NCBI RefSeq assembly: GCF_023498005.1
Contig: NZ_CP097290.1
Coordinates: 62,001-126,000, forward strand
Direction: 5' to 3'
DNA length: 64,000 bases
Origin: Streptomyces durmitorensis
Lineage (GTDB): Bacteria; Actinomycetota; Actinomycetes; Streptomycetales; Streptomycetaceae
Shown: positions 36,876-45,080 of the stretch, piece by piece
How positions within the stretch are numbered: position 1 is the first letter of the stretch
Layout of the letters: the number at the start of each line of letters is the position of its first letter
Notes under the pieces: model-generated
What the model was told of the DNA's origin: nothing
What the model saw: the letters and a program-made list of their open reading frames with translations, nothing else
Databases searched by the model: none
Made by a program: the position numbers and the translations under genes

Positions 36876-38096
36876 ATGACGACCGAGACCACTCGGGAGT
36901 CCCACCCCGCCAGGGACACGGCGGACGAGCCGCGGCCCATCCCGCTGACCCGGTCCTGTCCCTTCGCACCTCCCGCCGAACTGACCGCCCTGCGTGAGCG
37001 CGAACCCCTCAGCCGCATCGCGAACCCGGACGGCACGACCGGCTGGCTCGTCACCGACCACGCGCTGGCGCGGAAGGTGCTCGGCGATCCCCGCTTCAGC
37101 GCCCGCCAGGAGCTGATGAGTTCACCGCTGACCGCCCGCAGGGCCGAACCGGCGATGCCGGGCGGCTTCCTGTTCATGGATCCGCCGCAGCACACCCGCT
37201 ACCGCAAACTGCTCACCGGTCAGTTCACCGTGCGCCGCATGAGACGGCTCGAGGCACGGGTCGAGGAGGTCACCGAGCGGCAGCTGTCCCTTCTGCGTGC
37301 CCAGGGGAAAGGCGCGGATCTGGTCGAGCACTTCGCGCTGCCGGTCCCCTCGCTGATGATCTGTGAGCTGCTCGGAGTGCCGTACGAGGACCACGAGTTC
37401 TTCCAGTCGAGGGCCGTGGCGATCTTCCGGCTCGTGCAGGATCCCGAGGAGTCCGGGGCGGCGTACGCGGCGTTGCGCACGTATCTGCTCGACCTGGTGC
37501 GGCGGCGCCGCGGGGAGCCCGCCGACGACATCCTCAGCGACCTGGTGACGGGCAGCGACCTCACGGACGACGAGCTGATCGGCATGGCCCTGCTGCTGCT
37601 CCTGGCCGGCCACGAGACCACCGCGAACATGCTCGCCATGGCGACCTTCGCGCTGCTGAGCCACCCCGGCCAGCTGACGCTGCTGCGCGAGGACCCCTCG
37701 CTGATCGGGGGCGCGGTGGAGGAGTTGCTGCGCTACCTGAGCATCATGCACGTGGGTCTGCCGCGCGCCGCGCTGGAGGACGTCGAGCTGGCCGACCGTG
37801 TGATCGCGCAGGGCGACACCGTCACGGTGTCCGTGGCGGCGGCCAACCACGACCCGCGGAAGTTCGGCCCCGCGGACGGCCTGGACATCACCCGCTCGGC
37901 CACCGGGCACGTGGCCTTCGGGCACGGCATCCACCAGTGCCTGGGACAGCAGCTGGCCCGCATCGAGATGCGGATCGGCATCAACGGCCTGCTGCGCGAG
38001 TTCCCCGGGCTGCGACTGGACGTCCCGGTCTGCGAGGTGCCGGTCCGCAGCGACATGGGCGTCTTCGGCGTGCACCGGCTTCCGGTCACCTGGTGA
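36876..38096 (+). CDS. Cytochrome P450 (CYP105-like), tailoring oxidase
   Basis: 406 residues; ATG at 36876 with CGGAG five bases upstream; an in-frame extension to 36606 overlaps the ferredoxin gene and is not P450-like. Motifs: MDPPQHTRYRKLLTGQFT (C-helix region), AGHETT (I helix), EELLRY (ExxR), and the heme loop FGHGIHQCLG with Cys355. It is soluble, as expected for bacterial class I P450s. It is the last gene of the rightward block and is paired with the ferredoxin, so a hydroxylation or further oxidation of the polyketide is likely. Regiochemistry cannot be read from the sequence. Confidence 0.93.
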   Translation: MTTETTRESHPARDTADEPRPIPLTRSCPFAPPAELTALREREPLSRIANPDGTTGWLVTDHALARKVLGDPRFSARQELMSSPLTARRAEPAMPGGFLFMDPPQHTRYRKLLTGQFTVRRMRRLEARVEEVTERQLSLLRAQGKGADLVEHFALPVPSLMICELLGVPYEDHEFFQSRAVAIFRLVQDPEESGAAYAALRTYLLDLVRRRRGEPADDILSDLVTGSDLTDDELIGMALLLLLAGHETTANMLAMATFALLSHPGQLTLLREDPSLIGGAVEELLRYLSIMHVGLPRAALEDVELADRVIAQGDTVTVSVAAANHDPRKFGPADGLDITRSATGHVAFGHGIHQCLGQQLARIEMRIGINGLLREFPGLRLDVPVCEVPVRSDMGVFGVHRLPVTW

Positions 38097-38109
38097 CCTG
38101 CCGATGAGC

Positions 38110-38145
38110 CCCCGCTCCACGGGCCTTGCGGCCGGTGGAGCGGGG
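38110..38145. terminator. Hairpin terminator between convergent P450 and HTH genes
   Basis: CCCCGCTCCAC (38110-38120) and GTGGAGCGGGG (38135-38145) form a perfect 11-bp stem around a 14-nt loop. It lies just after the P450 stop and just after the stop of the minus-strand HTH gene, so it can serve both strands. Confidence 0.8.
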
Positions 38146-38155
38146 ATGCCGTGCC

Positions 38156-38344
38156 CTATCCGGCGTTCTTCGCGATCAGCGCGGTGAGTTCCTGGAGGGA
38201 GTACTCACGACGGCCGGGACGGCCGTAGCGGGTGAGTTTGCCGCGCGTGGCCCACTGCCGGATCGTGGCCTCGGAGACTCCCGCGGCCAGGGCGGCGAGC
38301 TGGGTGGGGACCGTGCGCGAGCCGGCCTTCTTGACGGCGGTCAT
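38156..38344 (-). CDS. Small MerR/BldC-type helix-turn-helix DNA-binding protein
   Basis: 62 residues; ATG at 38344 with GGAAGG six bases upstream. Almost the whole protein is one winged-helix domain of the MerR/excisionase type: a turn (AALAAGVSEATIRQWATRGKL) followed by a short wing (TRYGRPGRREYS) and a last helix. The size resembles BldC-like regulators. It lies 50 bp downstream of the OvmZ-like gene, on the same strand. An excisionase role is unlikely, as no integrase is nearby. I infer a transcriptional role; targets are unknown. Confidence 0.75.
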   Translation of the reverse strand: MTAVKKAGSRTVPTQLAALAAGVSEATIRQWATRGKLTRYGRPGRREYSLQELTALIAKNAG

Positions 38345-38394
38345 GGTGCGCCTTCCGTGAGTTGGTGGTGTCGGGGCCGGTGGGCCGGCGGGGC

Positions 38395-39021
38395 TCACGC
38401 CCGGCCGCTCAGCAGCAGCCAGCGGTCCGGCGGCAGCACGTGACCGGCCCCGCAGCGCACCACGTGCGTCAGATCGGGGCCCGGCGACGTGCGGACGCTT
38501 TCCTCACAGTCGGTGAACGGGCAGGGGCCGAGCTCCTGCGGGACGGCAGGCCTGGGAGCGAGCGCGGAGCGCGCCACGTTGGTGACCCTGCGGACCTCGG
38601 CCGCGCACTCCCCCGCGGCCGGGTGGGCGGCCAGCCAGTCGAGATGGCGGGCCAGGAACGCCGCGAGCGTCCCCACCTCGCGTCGGGGCAGACCGGTCAC
38701 CCCCCGCTCCGCGACGATGGCGCCCGCCCACGAGGCGAGCACGGCGACCATGTCGCTGCGGGCCTGCAGCGGCGCTTCGTTGAGCCGGATGCCCTGCCGG
38801 GCACGGCCCGAGCTGACCCGCTCGGTGATTCCACTCCGGGCGGGCGAGAGCACTTCCTCGCAGCCTTCGTACAGGCCCGGAAGACGGACGAGGTCCTCCT
38901 TCAGCCGGGCACGGCACACCAGGCACAGCCGCTGGCCCGAGGCGGCCGTCCGCGGCTGGGGCTTCCCGGACTGCCGGTCGTGACGGCAATGGACTGCTTC
39001 GCACAGTGACTGAATGGCCAT
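38395..39021 (-). CDS. Cys/His-containing protein resembling OvmZ, possible regulator
   Basis: 208 residues from the ATG at 39021, with GGAGGG upstream; longer in-frame starts run into the neighbouring hairpin. Cys pairs sit near the N-terminus (CEAVHC, then CLVC) and near the C-terminus (CPFTDCEE, then RCGAGH), with a helical middle (GLYEGCEEVL, WAGAIVAERG, LARHLDWLAAHPAA). From memory this pattern matches proteins annotated OvmZ beside antibiotic clusters such as oviedomycin, which travel with a small HTH protein, as here. A metal-binding role is inferred from the paired Cys. It is not an enzyme I can name. Confidence 0.55.
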   Translation of the reverse strand: MAIQSLCEAVHCRHDRQSGKPQPRTAASGQRLCLVCRARLKEDLVRLPGLYEGCEEVLSPARSGITERVSSGRARQGIRLNEAPLQARSDMVAVLASWAGAIVAERGVTGLPRREVGTLAAFLARHLDWLAAHPAAGECAAEVRRVTNVARSALAPRPAVPQELGPCPFTDCEESVRTSPGPDLTHVVRCGAGHVLPPDRWLLLSGRA

Positions 39022-39046
39022 CCGTTCTCTGCTTCCCTCCCCCGTT

Positions 39047-39065
39047 CCTGCCGGAGACCGGCAGG
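39047..39065 (-). terminator. Hairpin downstream of the methoxymalonyl operon
   Basis: CCTGCCGG (39047-39054) and CCGGCAGG (39058-39065) form a perfect 8-bp stem with a 3-nt loop. It is about 70 bp past the FkbH stop, before the OvmZ-like gene, so it probably ends the operon. Confidence 0.55.
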
Positions 39066-39133
39066 GGCTAACAGACTCGGCCAGTATCGCGAAGCGTCCT
39101 AAAACCCGGCTCGAACCCGTATCCAGCCCCAGG

Positions 39134-40159
39134 TCAGCTCTCCACCAGGACCTCCATGTACGGCGGGAACTCGGGAACACGCGCGAGGTCGTGCTCGAGC
39201 ACGGAGATCTCGCCGTTCGTGGTGGTCTCCCGGAACCCGGCGAACTTGTAGGTGACGTACATGCTGCGGTTGCGGTTCGTCGGCACGAACTCCGCGCGCA
39301 GCCGTACCCCGGCCGCGGCCGCCTCGCGGATGAGATGGGCGAGCAGCACCGATCCGACGCCCCGGGACATCACCCGGCAGGACATCAGGAGGAGCTTGAC
39401 GGTCCAGGCGTCCTCGCCGCGCTCGACGAGCGCAAGGCCGATCTTCCCGTACGTTCCGTACCTGTCCTCCAGGCCGGCGACCAGCAGATGGTGGTCGGGC
39501 GACTGGCGGAACGCGTCCAGTTCCTCGTACGAGTAGGTGTAGCCGGTCGCGTTGAGCTGGTTGGTGCGGACGGTCAGTTCCTCGGCGCGCTGCAGGTCGC
39601 GTTCCTGGGCCGGGGTGATGGTGAAGCGCATGTTCAGGGAGCCGAGGAAGTCCTCGGCCGTGCCCTCGTGGACGGCCTCGGCCTGGTTGCGCTCGGCGTC
39701 GGCCCGGTACAGGTGACGGCGCTCCCGGGAGTCCGTGGTGACGAACCGCGGGTGCATCTCGGGCAGGTCCGGGATGCGCTCGGCGTCGAGGGCGTCGATG
39801 CACAGCACCTGCGGGTGCGTGAAGTGGACCTCGTCGCGCTCGAAGGGCTGGTCGTCGACGAAGGCCAGCGTGTCGATGCCGATGTTGATCGCCTCGGCGA
39901 CCGCCTTCACGGAGTCCGACTTGTTGCCCCAGTTGATCTGCGGGTACAGGAAGTACTCGGCGATGCCCAGTTCCTCCAGCTTGGCCGCGGCCGCGTCGTG
40001 GTCGTTGCGGCTCGCGACGGAGTGGAGGATGCCCCGCTCGTCGAGGGTCTTGAGGACGTCCACGACACCGGGCCGCAGCTGCACGTCCCCGTCCTCGAGG
40101 AGGATCCCGTCCCAGACGGTGTTGTCGAGGTCCCACACCACACATTTGACCGTTGTCAT
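39134..40159 (-). CDS. fkbH: FkbH-family glyceryl-ACP synthase (HAD phosphatase-like)
   Basis: 341 residues. The N-terminus has the HAD motif DLDNTVWDG (Asp10, Asp12, Thr14) and the C-terminal half has an acyltransferase-like region (RTNQLNATGYTYS, GSVLLAHLI, FVPTNRN) as in other FkbH proteins. FkbH enzymes dephosphorylate 1,3-bisphosphoglycerate and place the glyceryl unit on a dedicated ACP, the first step to methoxymalonyl-ACP (FK520, geldanamycin and ansamitocin pathways). Its ATG overlaps the stop of the acyl dehydrogenase gene by 4 bp (ATGA), so the two are translationally coupled. The ACP partner is at 41363. It ends the methoxymalonyl operon. Confidence 0.93.
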   Translation of the reverse strand: MTTVKCVVWDLDNTVWDGILLEDGDVQLRPGVVDVLKTLDERGILHSVASRNDHDAAAAKLEELGIAEYFLYPQINWGNKSDSVKAVAEAINIGIDTLAFVDDQPFERDEVHFTHPQVLCIDALDAERIPDLPEMHPRFVTTDSRERRHLYRADAERNQAEAVHEGTAEDFLGSLNMRFTITPAQERDLQRAEELTVRTNQLNATGYTYSYEELDAFRQSPDHHLLVAGLEDRYGTYGKIGLALVERGEDAWTVKLLLMSCRVMSRGVGSVLLAHLIREAAAAGVRLRAEFVPTNRNRSMYVTYKFAGFRETTTNGEISVLEHDLARVPEFPPYMEVLVES

Positions 40160-41340
40160 CGTCCCTCACTCCTGGGGGTTGCTGCGGCCTGCCTCCGGCG
40201 GACGAGTGAACGCTCCTGGAACGCGTACTCGGCAAGGCCGATCTGATGGATCTGGGAGCTTCCCTCGATGATCTCCATGACCCTGGAGTCGCCGAGATAG
40301 CGCTGCACCGGATAGGCGGAGCTGCAGCCGTTGGCGCCGTGGATCTGCACGGCGTCGGCCGCGGCCCGGGTCGCGGCGGTCGAGGCGAAGTACTTCGCCA
40401 TGGACGTCTGGGCCAGCGCGCCGGGATCGCCCTCGTCGCGCAGCCGGCCGGCCTCCAGGCACAGCAGCCGCGCCGCACGGGCGTCGGTGTACATGCCGCT
40501 GATCATCTGCCGTACGAGCTGGTGGTCCTTGATGGGTGTGCCGAAGGTCTCCCGGCTGCCCGCGTAGTCGACGCTGGCCTCCAGACAGGCGTCGACGATG
40601 CCCGTGCAGCCCCAGCCGACGGTGTAGCGGCCCAGGTCGAGCGCCGTACCGACGACGTGGGACAGGCCGAGGCCGGGCCGGGCGAGCACCTGGCCGGCCG
40701 GGATGCGGCAGCCCTCGAAGTGGACGTCCGCCGTCATGGAGGCGCGGATGCCGATCAGGTCCTCGATCAGCTCCGTGCGCACCCCGGCGGTGGCGCGCTC
40801 CACCAGCACCGCCGTGGGCCCTTCGGGGGAGCGCCCCAGGACGAGGAAGACGTCGGCACTCTCGCCGTACGTCGTCCACGTCTTGTGGCCGTCGAGCAGC
40901 CAGGAGTCCCCGTCCGGCGTGAGCCGGGTGACGACCCCCGCCGCGTCGCTGCCTGCGCCCGGCTCGGACACGGCGAGCGCGCCGATGCTCTCGCCGCGGG
41001 CGAGCCGGGGCAGCCAGGTCTCCTTGAGTTCGCGGCTTCCCCACCGGGCGACGGCGTGCGCCACCATGGTGTGGACGGTGAGCAGGCTGCGCAGCGACGA
41101 GCAGGCACGCCCCAGTTCACCGGCGAGCAGTCCGAGCGTCACCGCGTCACATCCGCCCCCGCCGTACTGGGGCGCGACCGGCAGACCGAGCAGGCCCTCG
41201 GCCGCCAGCAGTTCGACGATCTGTGGCGGAGTGCGCTGAGCGCGATGGTAGGCGTCGGCATGCGGAACGATGTGGCGGTCGGCGAAGGCCCGGAACTCCT
41301 TCTGGGCCTGGGCCTGCGCCGCCGTGAGCGTGCTGGTCAT
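40156..41340 (-). CDS. fkbI: Acyl-CoA/ACP dehydrogenase of methoxymalonyl-ACP synthesis (FkbI type)
   Basis: 394 residues, the normal length for an acyl-CoA dehydrogenase. The mid-region AVSEPGAGSDAAGV and WTTYGESAD stretches are the FAD and substrate loops of the family, and EIIEGSSQIHQ near the C-terminus is the usual catalytic-Glu region. In the FkbG-K pathway this flavoenzyme oxidises the intermediate between hydroxymalonate semialdehyde and hydroxymalonyl on the ACP. It lies between the ACP and FkbH genes and overlaps FkbH by 4 bp. Function follows mainly from this context, because acyl-CoA dehydrogenases are hard to separate by motif alone. Confidence 0.88.
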   Translation of the reverse strand: MTSTLTAAQAQAQKEFRAFADRHIVPHADAYHRAQRTPPQIVELLAAEGLLGLPVAPQYGGGGCDAVTLGLLAGELGRACSSLRSLLTVHTMVAHAVARWGSRELKETWLPRLARGESIGALAVSEPGAGSDAAGVVTRLTPDGDSWLLDGHKTWTTYGESADVFLVLGRSPEGPTAVLVERATAGVRTELIEDLIGIRASMTADVHFEGCRIPAGQVLARPGLGLSHVVGTALDLGRYTVGWGCTGIVDACLEASVDYAGSRETFGTPIKDHQLVRQMISGMYTDARAARLLCLEAGRLRDEGDPGALAQTSMAKYFASTAATRAAADAVQIHGANGCSSAYPVQRYLGDSRVMEIIEGSSQIHQIGLAEYAFQERSLVRRRQAAATPRSEGR

Positions 41341-41362
41341 CGGTGTGGCGTCCCCTCGTGGG

Positions 41363-41617
41363 TCAGGACGCCACAGCGGCGGATTGCTTACGGGTGACGA
41401 ACGCGTCGAGAGCTCCGACGGAACGGAAGTTGTCCAGTTCCAGGTCGTCGTTGTCGATGGTGAGGCCGAACTCGTGCTCCACGAAGGAGACGAGCTGGAT
41501 GGCGAACATCGAGCTGACGAAGCCGAGCTGGAAGATGTCGTCGTCGTCCTTGAGGTCCTGCACGGGGAAGAAGCGGGACAGGTACTCCCCGATCTTCGCC
41601 TTGTTGTCCATGCTCAT
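41363..41617 (-). CDS. fkbJ: Discrete acyl carrier protein for methoxymalonyl synthesis (FkbJ type)
   Basis: 84 residues. The phosphopantetheine site is LGFVSSMFAIQLV. FkbJ-type ACPs carry a similar V-N-S-L/M site in place of the D-S-L of ordinary PKS ACPs, so the modified residue should be the second Ser of VSSM. It carries the glyceryl unit loaded by FkbH while the dehydrogenases convert it, and then delivers the finished extender unit. It sits between the hydroxyacyl dehydrogenase and acyl dehydrogenase genes. A second ATG two codons in is possible. Confidence 0.9.
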   Translation of the reverse strand: MSMDNKAKIGEYLSRFFPVQDLKDDDDIFQLGFVSSMFAIQLVSFVEHEFGLTIDNDDLELDNFRSVGALDAFVTRKQSAAVAS

Positions 41618-41672
41618 GTCGTGATTCCGTCCTGTTCGTGTGCGGCCTGGCGGTGGGTGCGCCCGGGCCGGG

Positions 41673-42524
41673 TCAGCGGTAGTTGAAGAAGCCTTCGCCG
41701 CTCTTGCGGCCCAGCAGGCGGGCGGCGACCATCTTCTTCAGGAGCGGGGCCGGCCGGTACTTGCTGTCGTTGAAGCTCTCGTAGAGCACCTCGACCGACT
41801 TCAAGATGGTGTCGAGACCGATCAGGTCCGCCGTCTCCAGCGGCCCCATCTTGTGGTCGAAGCAGGTCTTGAAGATGCGGTCGACGTCGGTGGGCGAGGC
41901 CACCCCGTCCTGCACCAGGAAGACGGCCTCGTTGATGGTGAGCATCAGGACCCGGTTGGAGACGAAGCCCGGCACGTCCTCGACGACGATGCACTCCTTG
42001 CCCATCTCGGCGAGGAACCTGCGGGCGGTGTCGATGGTCTCCGGGGTGGTGTGGTGGCCGCGGATGACCTCCACCATCGGCTTCATCGGCACCGGGTTCA
42101 TGAAGTGCATGCCGACGATGTTCTGCGGGCGGTCGGTGACCGAGCCGACGCGGGTGATGGAGATGGCCGACGTGTTGACGGCGATCCGCACCTCGGGGCG
42201 GCAGATGCGGTCCAGCTGCTCGTAGACCTTCTCCTTGATGCTCCAGTCCTCGGTGACGTTCTCGACGACGAAGTCGGCCTTGGCCAGCAGCTCGTAGTCG
42301 GTGGTGAACTCGATCTTCTCGATCACCGCCGCCGGGTCTACGGCGGCGGCGCGGTTGAAGAGGGCGAAGGCGCGCAGGCTGGTGCGCAGTTCGCGCTTGG
42401 CGTTGTCGAGCACCTCCTCGGAGACATCGACCAGGATCACCTGGTGCCCGGTCTGCGCGAGGTTCTGTGCCACACCGACGCCCATGACGCCGGCGCCGAC
42501 GACTCCTACCGTGGTGAATTCCAT
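41673..42524 (-). CDS. fkbK: 3-hydroxyacyl-CoA dehydrogenase type enzyme of methoxymalonyl-ACP synthesis (FkbK type)
   Basis: 283 residues, typical for the HBDH/FadB2 type. The N-terminal Rossmann motif is VGAGVMGVGVAQNLAQTG; later MHFMNPVPMKPMVEV (with the active His of the HFxNP motif) and PGFVSNRVLM mark the 3-hydroxyacyl-CoA dehydrogenase family. In this pathway it oxidises the glyceryl-ACP alcohol with NAD. It lies between the fused AT-ACP-methyltransferase gene, 16 bp away, and the ACP gene, all on the minus strand. Because a housekeeping 3-hydroxybutyryl-CoA dehydrogenase would look similar, the assignment rests on context. Confidence 0.9.
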   Translation of the reverse strand: MEFTTVGVVGAGVMGVGVAQNLAQTGHQVILVDVSEEVLDNAKRELRTSLRAFALFNRAAAVDPAAVIEKIEFTTDYELLAKADFVVENVTEDWSIKEKVYEQLDRICRPEVRIAVNTSAISITRVGSVTDRPQNIVGMHFMNPVPMKPMVEVIRGHHTTPETIDTARRFLAEMGKECIVVEDVPGFVSNRVLMLTINEAVFLVQDGVASPTDVDRIFKTCFDHKMGPLETADLIGLDTILKSVEVLYESFNDSKYRPAPLLKKMVAARLLGRKSGEGFFNYR

Positions 42525-42540
42525 GACTCGTCCGGCTCCG

Positions 42541-45036
42541 TTACCGTGCGCCGCGTACGGCGAAGATGTTGTAGATGTCCGTGCCGACGTACAGCTCGTC
42601 CTGCTCGGCCTTGACGGTGAAGCCCCGGTCCTCGAGCAGCTTCGCGAGGCGTTCGACCTCGCCGTCGGCGTCGTGCGCCTCGAGGACCATCTGCCGGATC
42701 TTCGGCCAGTCCTCGTCGGCGATTCCGTCGATGACCTGTCGTTCGCTCTTCTGTACGTCGATCTTGATGAGGTCGATCTGCTCGATGCCCTGCTCGCGGA
42801 TGACGGCGCTCAGCGGACGCAGCCGGGCCGTGTACTGGATGGCCTCGAAGCGGACGTCCATCAGCTCCTCGGCGTACGCGGTCAGCCGGCGGGCCTCCGC
42901 GTCCGTGTTCTGCTGATTGGCGATGATCGTGCGCAGGTTGTGCTTCTCCTCCTCCTCGTCCGGGTGGAACGAGGACATCCCGGAACTGCGGGGGTAGAAG
43001 GTGAAGCTCGCCTGGGCCTCGGCGTCGGAGATGCCGATGTTGAACAGCTTCGCGTCCACACCGTGCTCGGCGACGTTCCTGCTCAGGAGCTCGAACAGCG
43101 GCGGGGCCGGCTCGAAGGTGAAGACCCGCACGTTCTGCGCCTCGTAGTGCGCGAACAGCGTGAACAGGCCGATGTTGCCGCCGACGTCGACGACGGTGTC
43201 GCCGCTGCGCAGCGAGATGCCGTTCTTGGCGTAGACACGGTGGTCGAAGATGTCCTCGTAGAAGTGCCGGGTCTCGGCCTCGTTCTGGTGGTGGACCGTC
43301 AGGCCGTTGGGCAGCCGGAAGCGGGCCTGGCTGCTGCCGGTGTGCGAGGAACCGGCCTTCTCCCCCGCCGTCTGCGGGTCGCCGCCGCCACGCAGTGCGT
43401 CGATGGCCGCGGCCATGCGCGCGAGGGTGGCGAACTCATAGACCTGACGCAGCGTCAGTTCGACGGCGAAGGCCCGGCTGATGCGCAGCATCAGACGCGT
43501 GGCGAGCAGCGAGTTGCCGCCCAGCTCGAAGAAGCTGACGTCGCGGGCGAAGTCCTCGTTCTTCAGGATCCTGGCCCACACGGCCCGCAGCGCGGTCTCC
43601 GTCTCGGTGAGCTCCGCTGCGCCGTCCGCATCCGTTGCGTCCGTATTCCTGGTGTCCGTGTCCGGCACGGGAACCTCCTCGGTGGCGGCCAGATCACTGC
43701 AGGGCAGGCCGTGCCAGGCCGCGTCGGCGTCCGCGAGCCACAGGCGGCCCAGAGCCTTGAGAGCGACCGTGGTGTCGGCGTGCGGCTCCAGCGAGTGGCG
43801 CATGGAAGCGACGATGGTGCCCGTGTCGCCGCCGCGGACCACGGTCGCCAGGCTGCTCAGCGTCTGGCCGGGGCCGGACTCCAGCAGCAGGCGCTCCTGG
43901 CCCAGGTGGCTCAGGCCGTCGGCGAAGCGGACCGGGCTGAGCAGGTGGCGGGCCCAGTACGCCGGGTCGGTGGCCTGCTCGTCGGTGATGGGCCGGCCGG
44001 TGACGTTCGAGATGTAGGGAATGCGGGGCACGTTGAGCGTCAGACCGCGGGCGATCTCGGTGACCCGGTCGGCGATCGGCTCCATCATCGAGGAGTGGAA
44101 CGCGTGCGTGGTCGTCACCTTGCGGGTGATCACGCCGCGTCCCGCGAGCGTGCGCTCCAGCTCGAGGATGTCGGCCACCGGGCCGCCCACCACGCAGAAC
44201 TCGGGGCCGTTGACGGCGGACAGCGAGATGTTCCCGCCCGTCAGCGGACGCACCTGCTCCTCCGGCAGCATCACGGCGAGCATCGTGCCCTCGGGCAGCT
44301 CGTCGATGAGTGCGGCCCGGCGGGCCACCAGGACCAGCGCGTCCTCCAGCGACAGAACGCCGGCGAGCGTGGCCGCGACGTACTCGCCGAGGCTGTAGCC
44401 GATCATCGCGGCCGGCCTGACGCCCCACGACTCCCACAGGGCCGCCAGGGAGTACTCGATCACGAAGAGCGCGGGCTGGGCCATGCGTGTGGCGTTGAGG
44501 CGCCGCTCCTCGGGGCTCTGCTCACGCGTGCCGACGCCCAGCATGCGGCGCAGGTCCATGGCCAGGGCGTTGCCCGGCGAGACCGGCTCGGGACGTCCGG
44601 CGGCGGAGAAGATCACCTCGCGGATGTCCAGGCCGAGCTCCGCGGTGAGCGCCTCGGCGCAGCGGTCCACGGAGGTCTTGAACACGGGGAAGTCGCGGTA
44701 CAGGTCGCGCCCCATGTCGAGGTAGTGGTCGCCGAGGCCGGGGAACATGAAGGCGACCGGGGCGCCACTGCCCGCGGTCTGCGCCGACCCCAGTTCCACC
44801 GCGCCGTCGGGGCCCGTGAGAACGGCCGCGCGGTGTCCGCCCGTCCGTCCGCCGACGCGCAGCACGCCGACCTGTTCGGCGTCGGCGCCGCCGGCCCTGG
44901 TGCGCAGCGCGGCGAGGCCGGCGTCCAACAATGCACCGTCGGCGGCTTCGGCAAGTGCCAGCTGCCACCGGTGCTGCGCGGCGGCCGGTGTGGCCGCCGC
45001 GCGTTCTTCTTCGGCTGTGATCGTGTAGGGGCTCAT
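42541..45036 (-). CDS. Trifunctional AT-ACP-FkbM O-methyltransferase (SorC-like), methoxymalonyl pathway
   Basis: 831 residues from the ATG at 45036, which has AAGGAGAGGC directly upstream; a longer start at 45084 lacks this. Domains: AT (about 95-400; FMFPGLGDHYLDMG, GYSLGEY with Ser215, Arg239/240, HAFH 311-314); carrier domain (about 480-545, LGGNSL with Ser509, closer to PCP-type sites than to PKS ACPs); FkbM-family methyltransferase (about 571-831, SAM motif VDVGGNIGLFT at 616-626). It supplies the O-methyl step that FkbG provides in FK520. The same AT-ACP-methyltransferase order is known for SorC in soraphen (from memory). The role of the AT is open: it may take hydroxymalonyl from the FkbJ ACP or pass the unit on. 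GYS replaces the usual GHS. Confidence 0.88.
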   Translation of the reverse strand: MSPYTITAEEERAAATPAAAQHRWQLALAEAADGALLDAGLAALRTRAGGADAEQVGVLRVGGRTGGHRAAVLTGPDGAVELGSAQTAGSGAPVAFMFPGLGDHYLDMGRDLYRDFPVFKTSVDRCAEALTAELGLDIREVIFSAAGRPEPVSPGNALAMDLRRMLGVGTREQSPEERRLNATRMAQPALFVIEYSLAALWESWGVRPAAMIGYSLGEYVAATLAGVLSLEDALVLVARRAALIDELPEGTMLAVMLPEEQVRPLTGGNISLSAVNGPEFCVVGGPVADILELERTLAGRGVITRKVTTTHAFHSSMMEPIADRVTEIARGLTLNVPRIPYISNVTGRPITDEQATDPAYWARHLLSPVRFADGLSHLGQERLLLESGPGQTLSSLATVVRGGDTGTIVASMRHSLEPHADTTVALKALGRLWLADADAAWHGLPCSDLAATEEVPVPDTDTRNTDATDADGAAELTETETALRAVWARILKNEDFARDVSFFELGGNSLLATRLMLRISRAFAVELTLRQVYEFATLARMAAAIDALRGGGDPQTAGEKAGSSHTGSSQARFRLPNGLTVHHQNEAETRHFYEDIFDHRVYAKNGISLRSGDTVVDVGGNIGLFTLFAHYEAQNVRVFTFEPAPPLFELLSRNVAEHGVDAKLFNIGISDAEAQASFTFYPRSSGMSSFHPDEEEEKHNLRTIIANQQNTDAEARRLTAYAEELMDVRFEAIQYTARLRPLSAVIREQGIEQIDLIKIDVQKSERQVIDGIADEDWPKIRQMVLEAHDADGEVERLAKLLEDRGFTVKAEQDELYVGTDIYNIFAVRGAR

Positions 45037-45080
45037 GCCTCTCCTTGGAGATGACGGCCGGCCGGAAGGTGTGAGCGCGC

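Noticed and set aside
38156..38344. Excisionase for a mobile element
   Set aside because: The HTH type would allow it, but there is no integrase or att site nearby and it is paired with an OvmZ-like gene inside the biosynthetic block.
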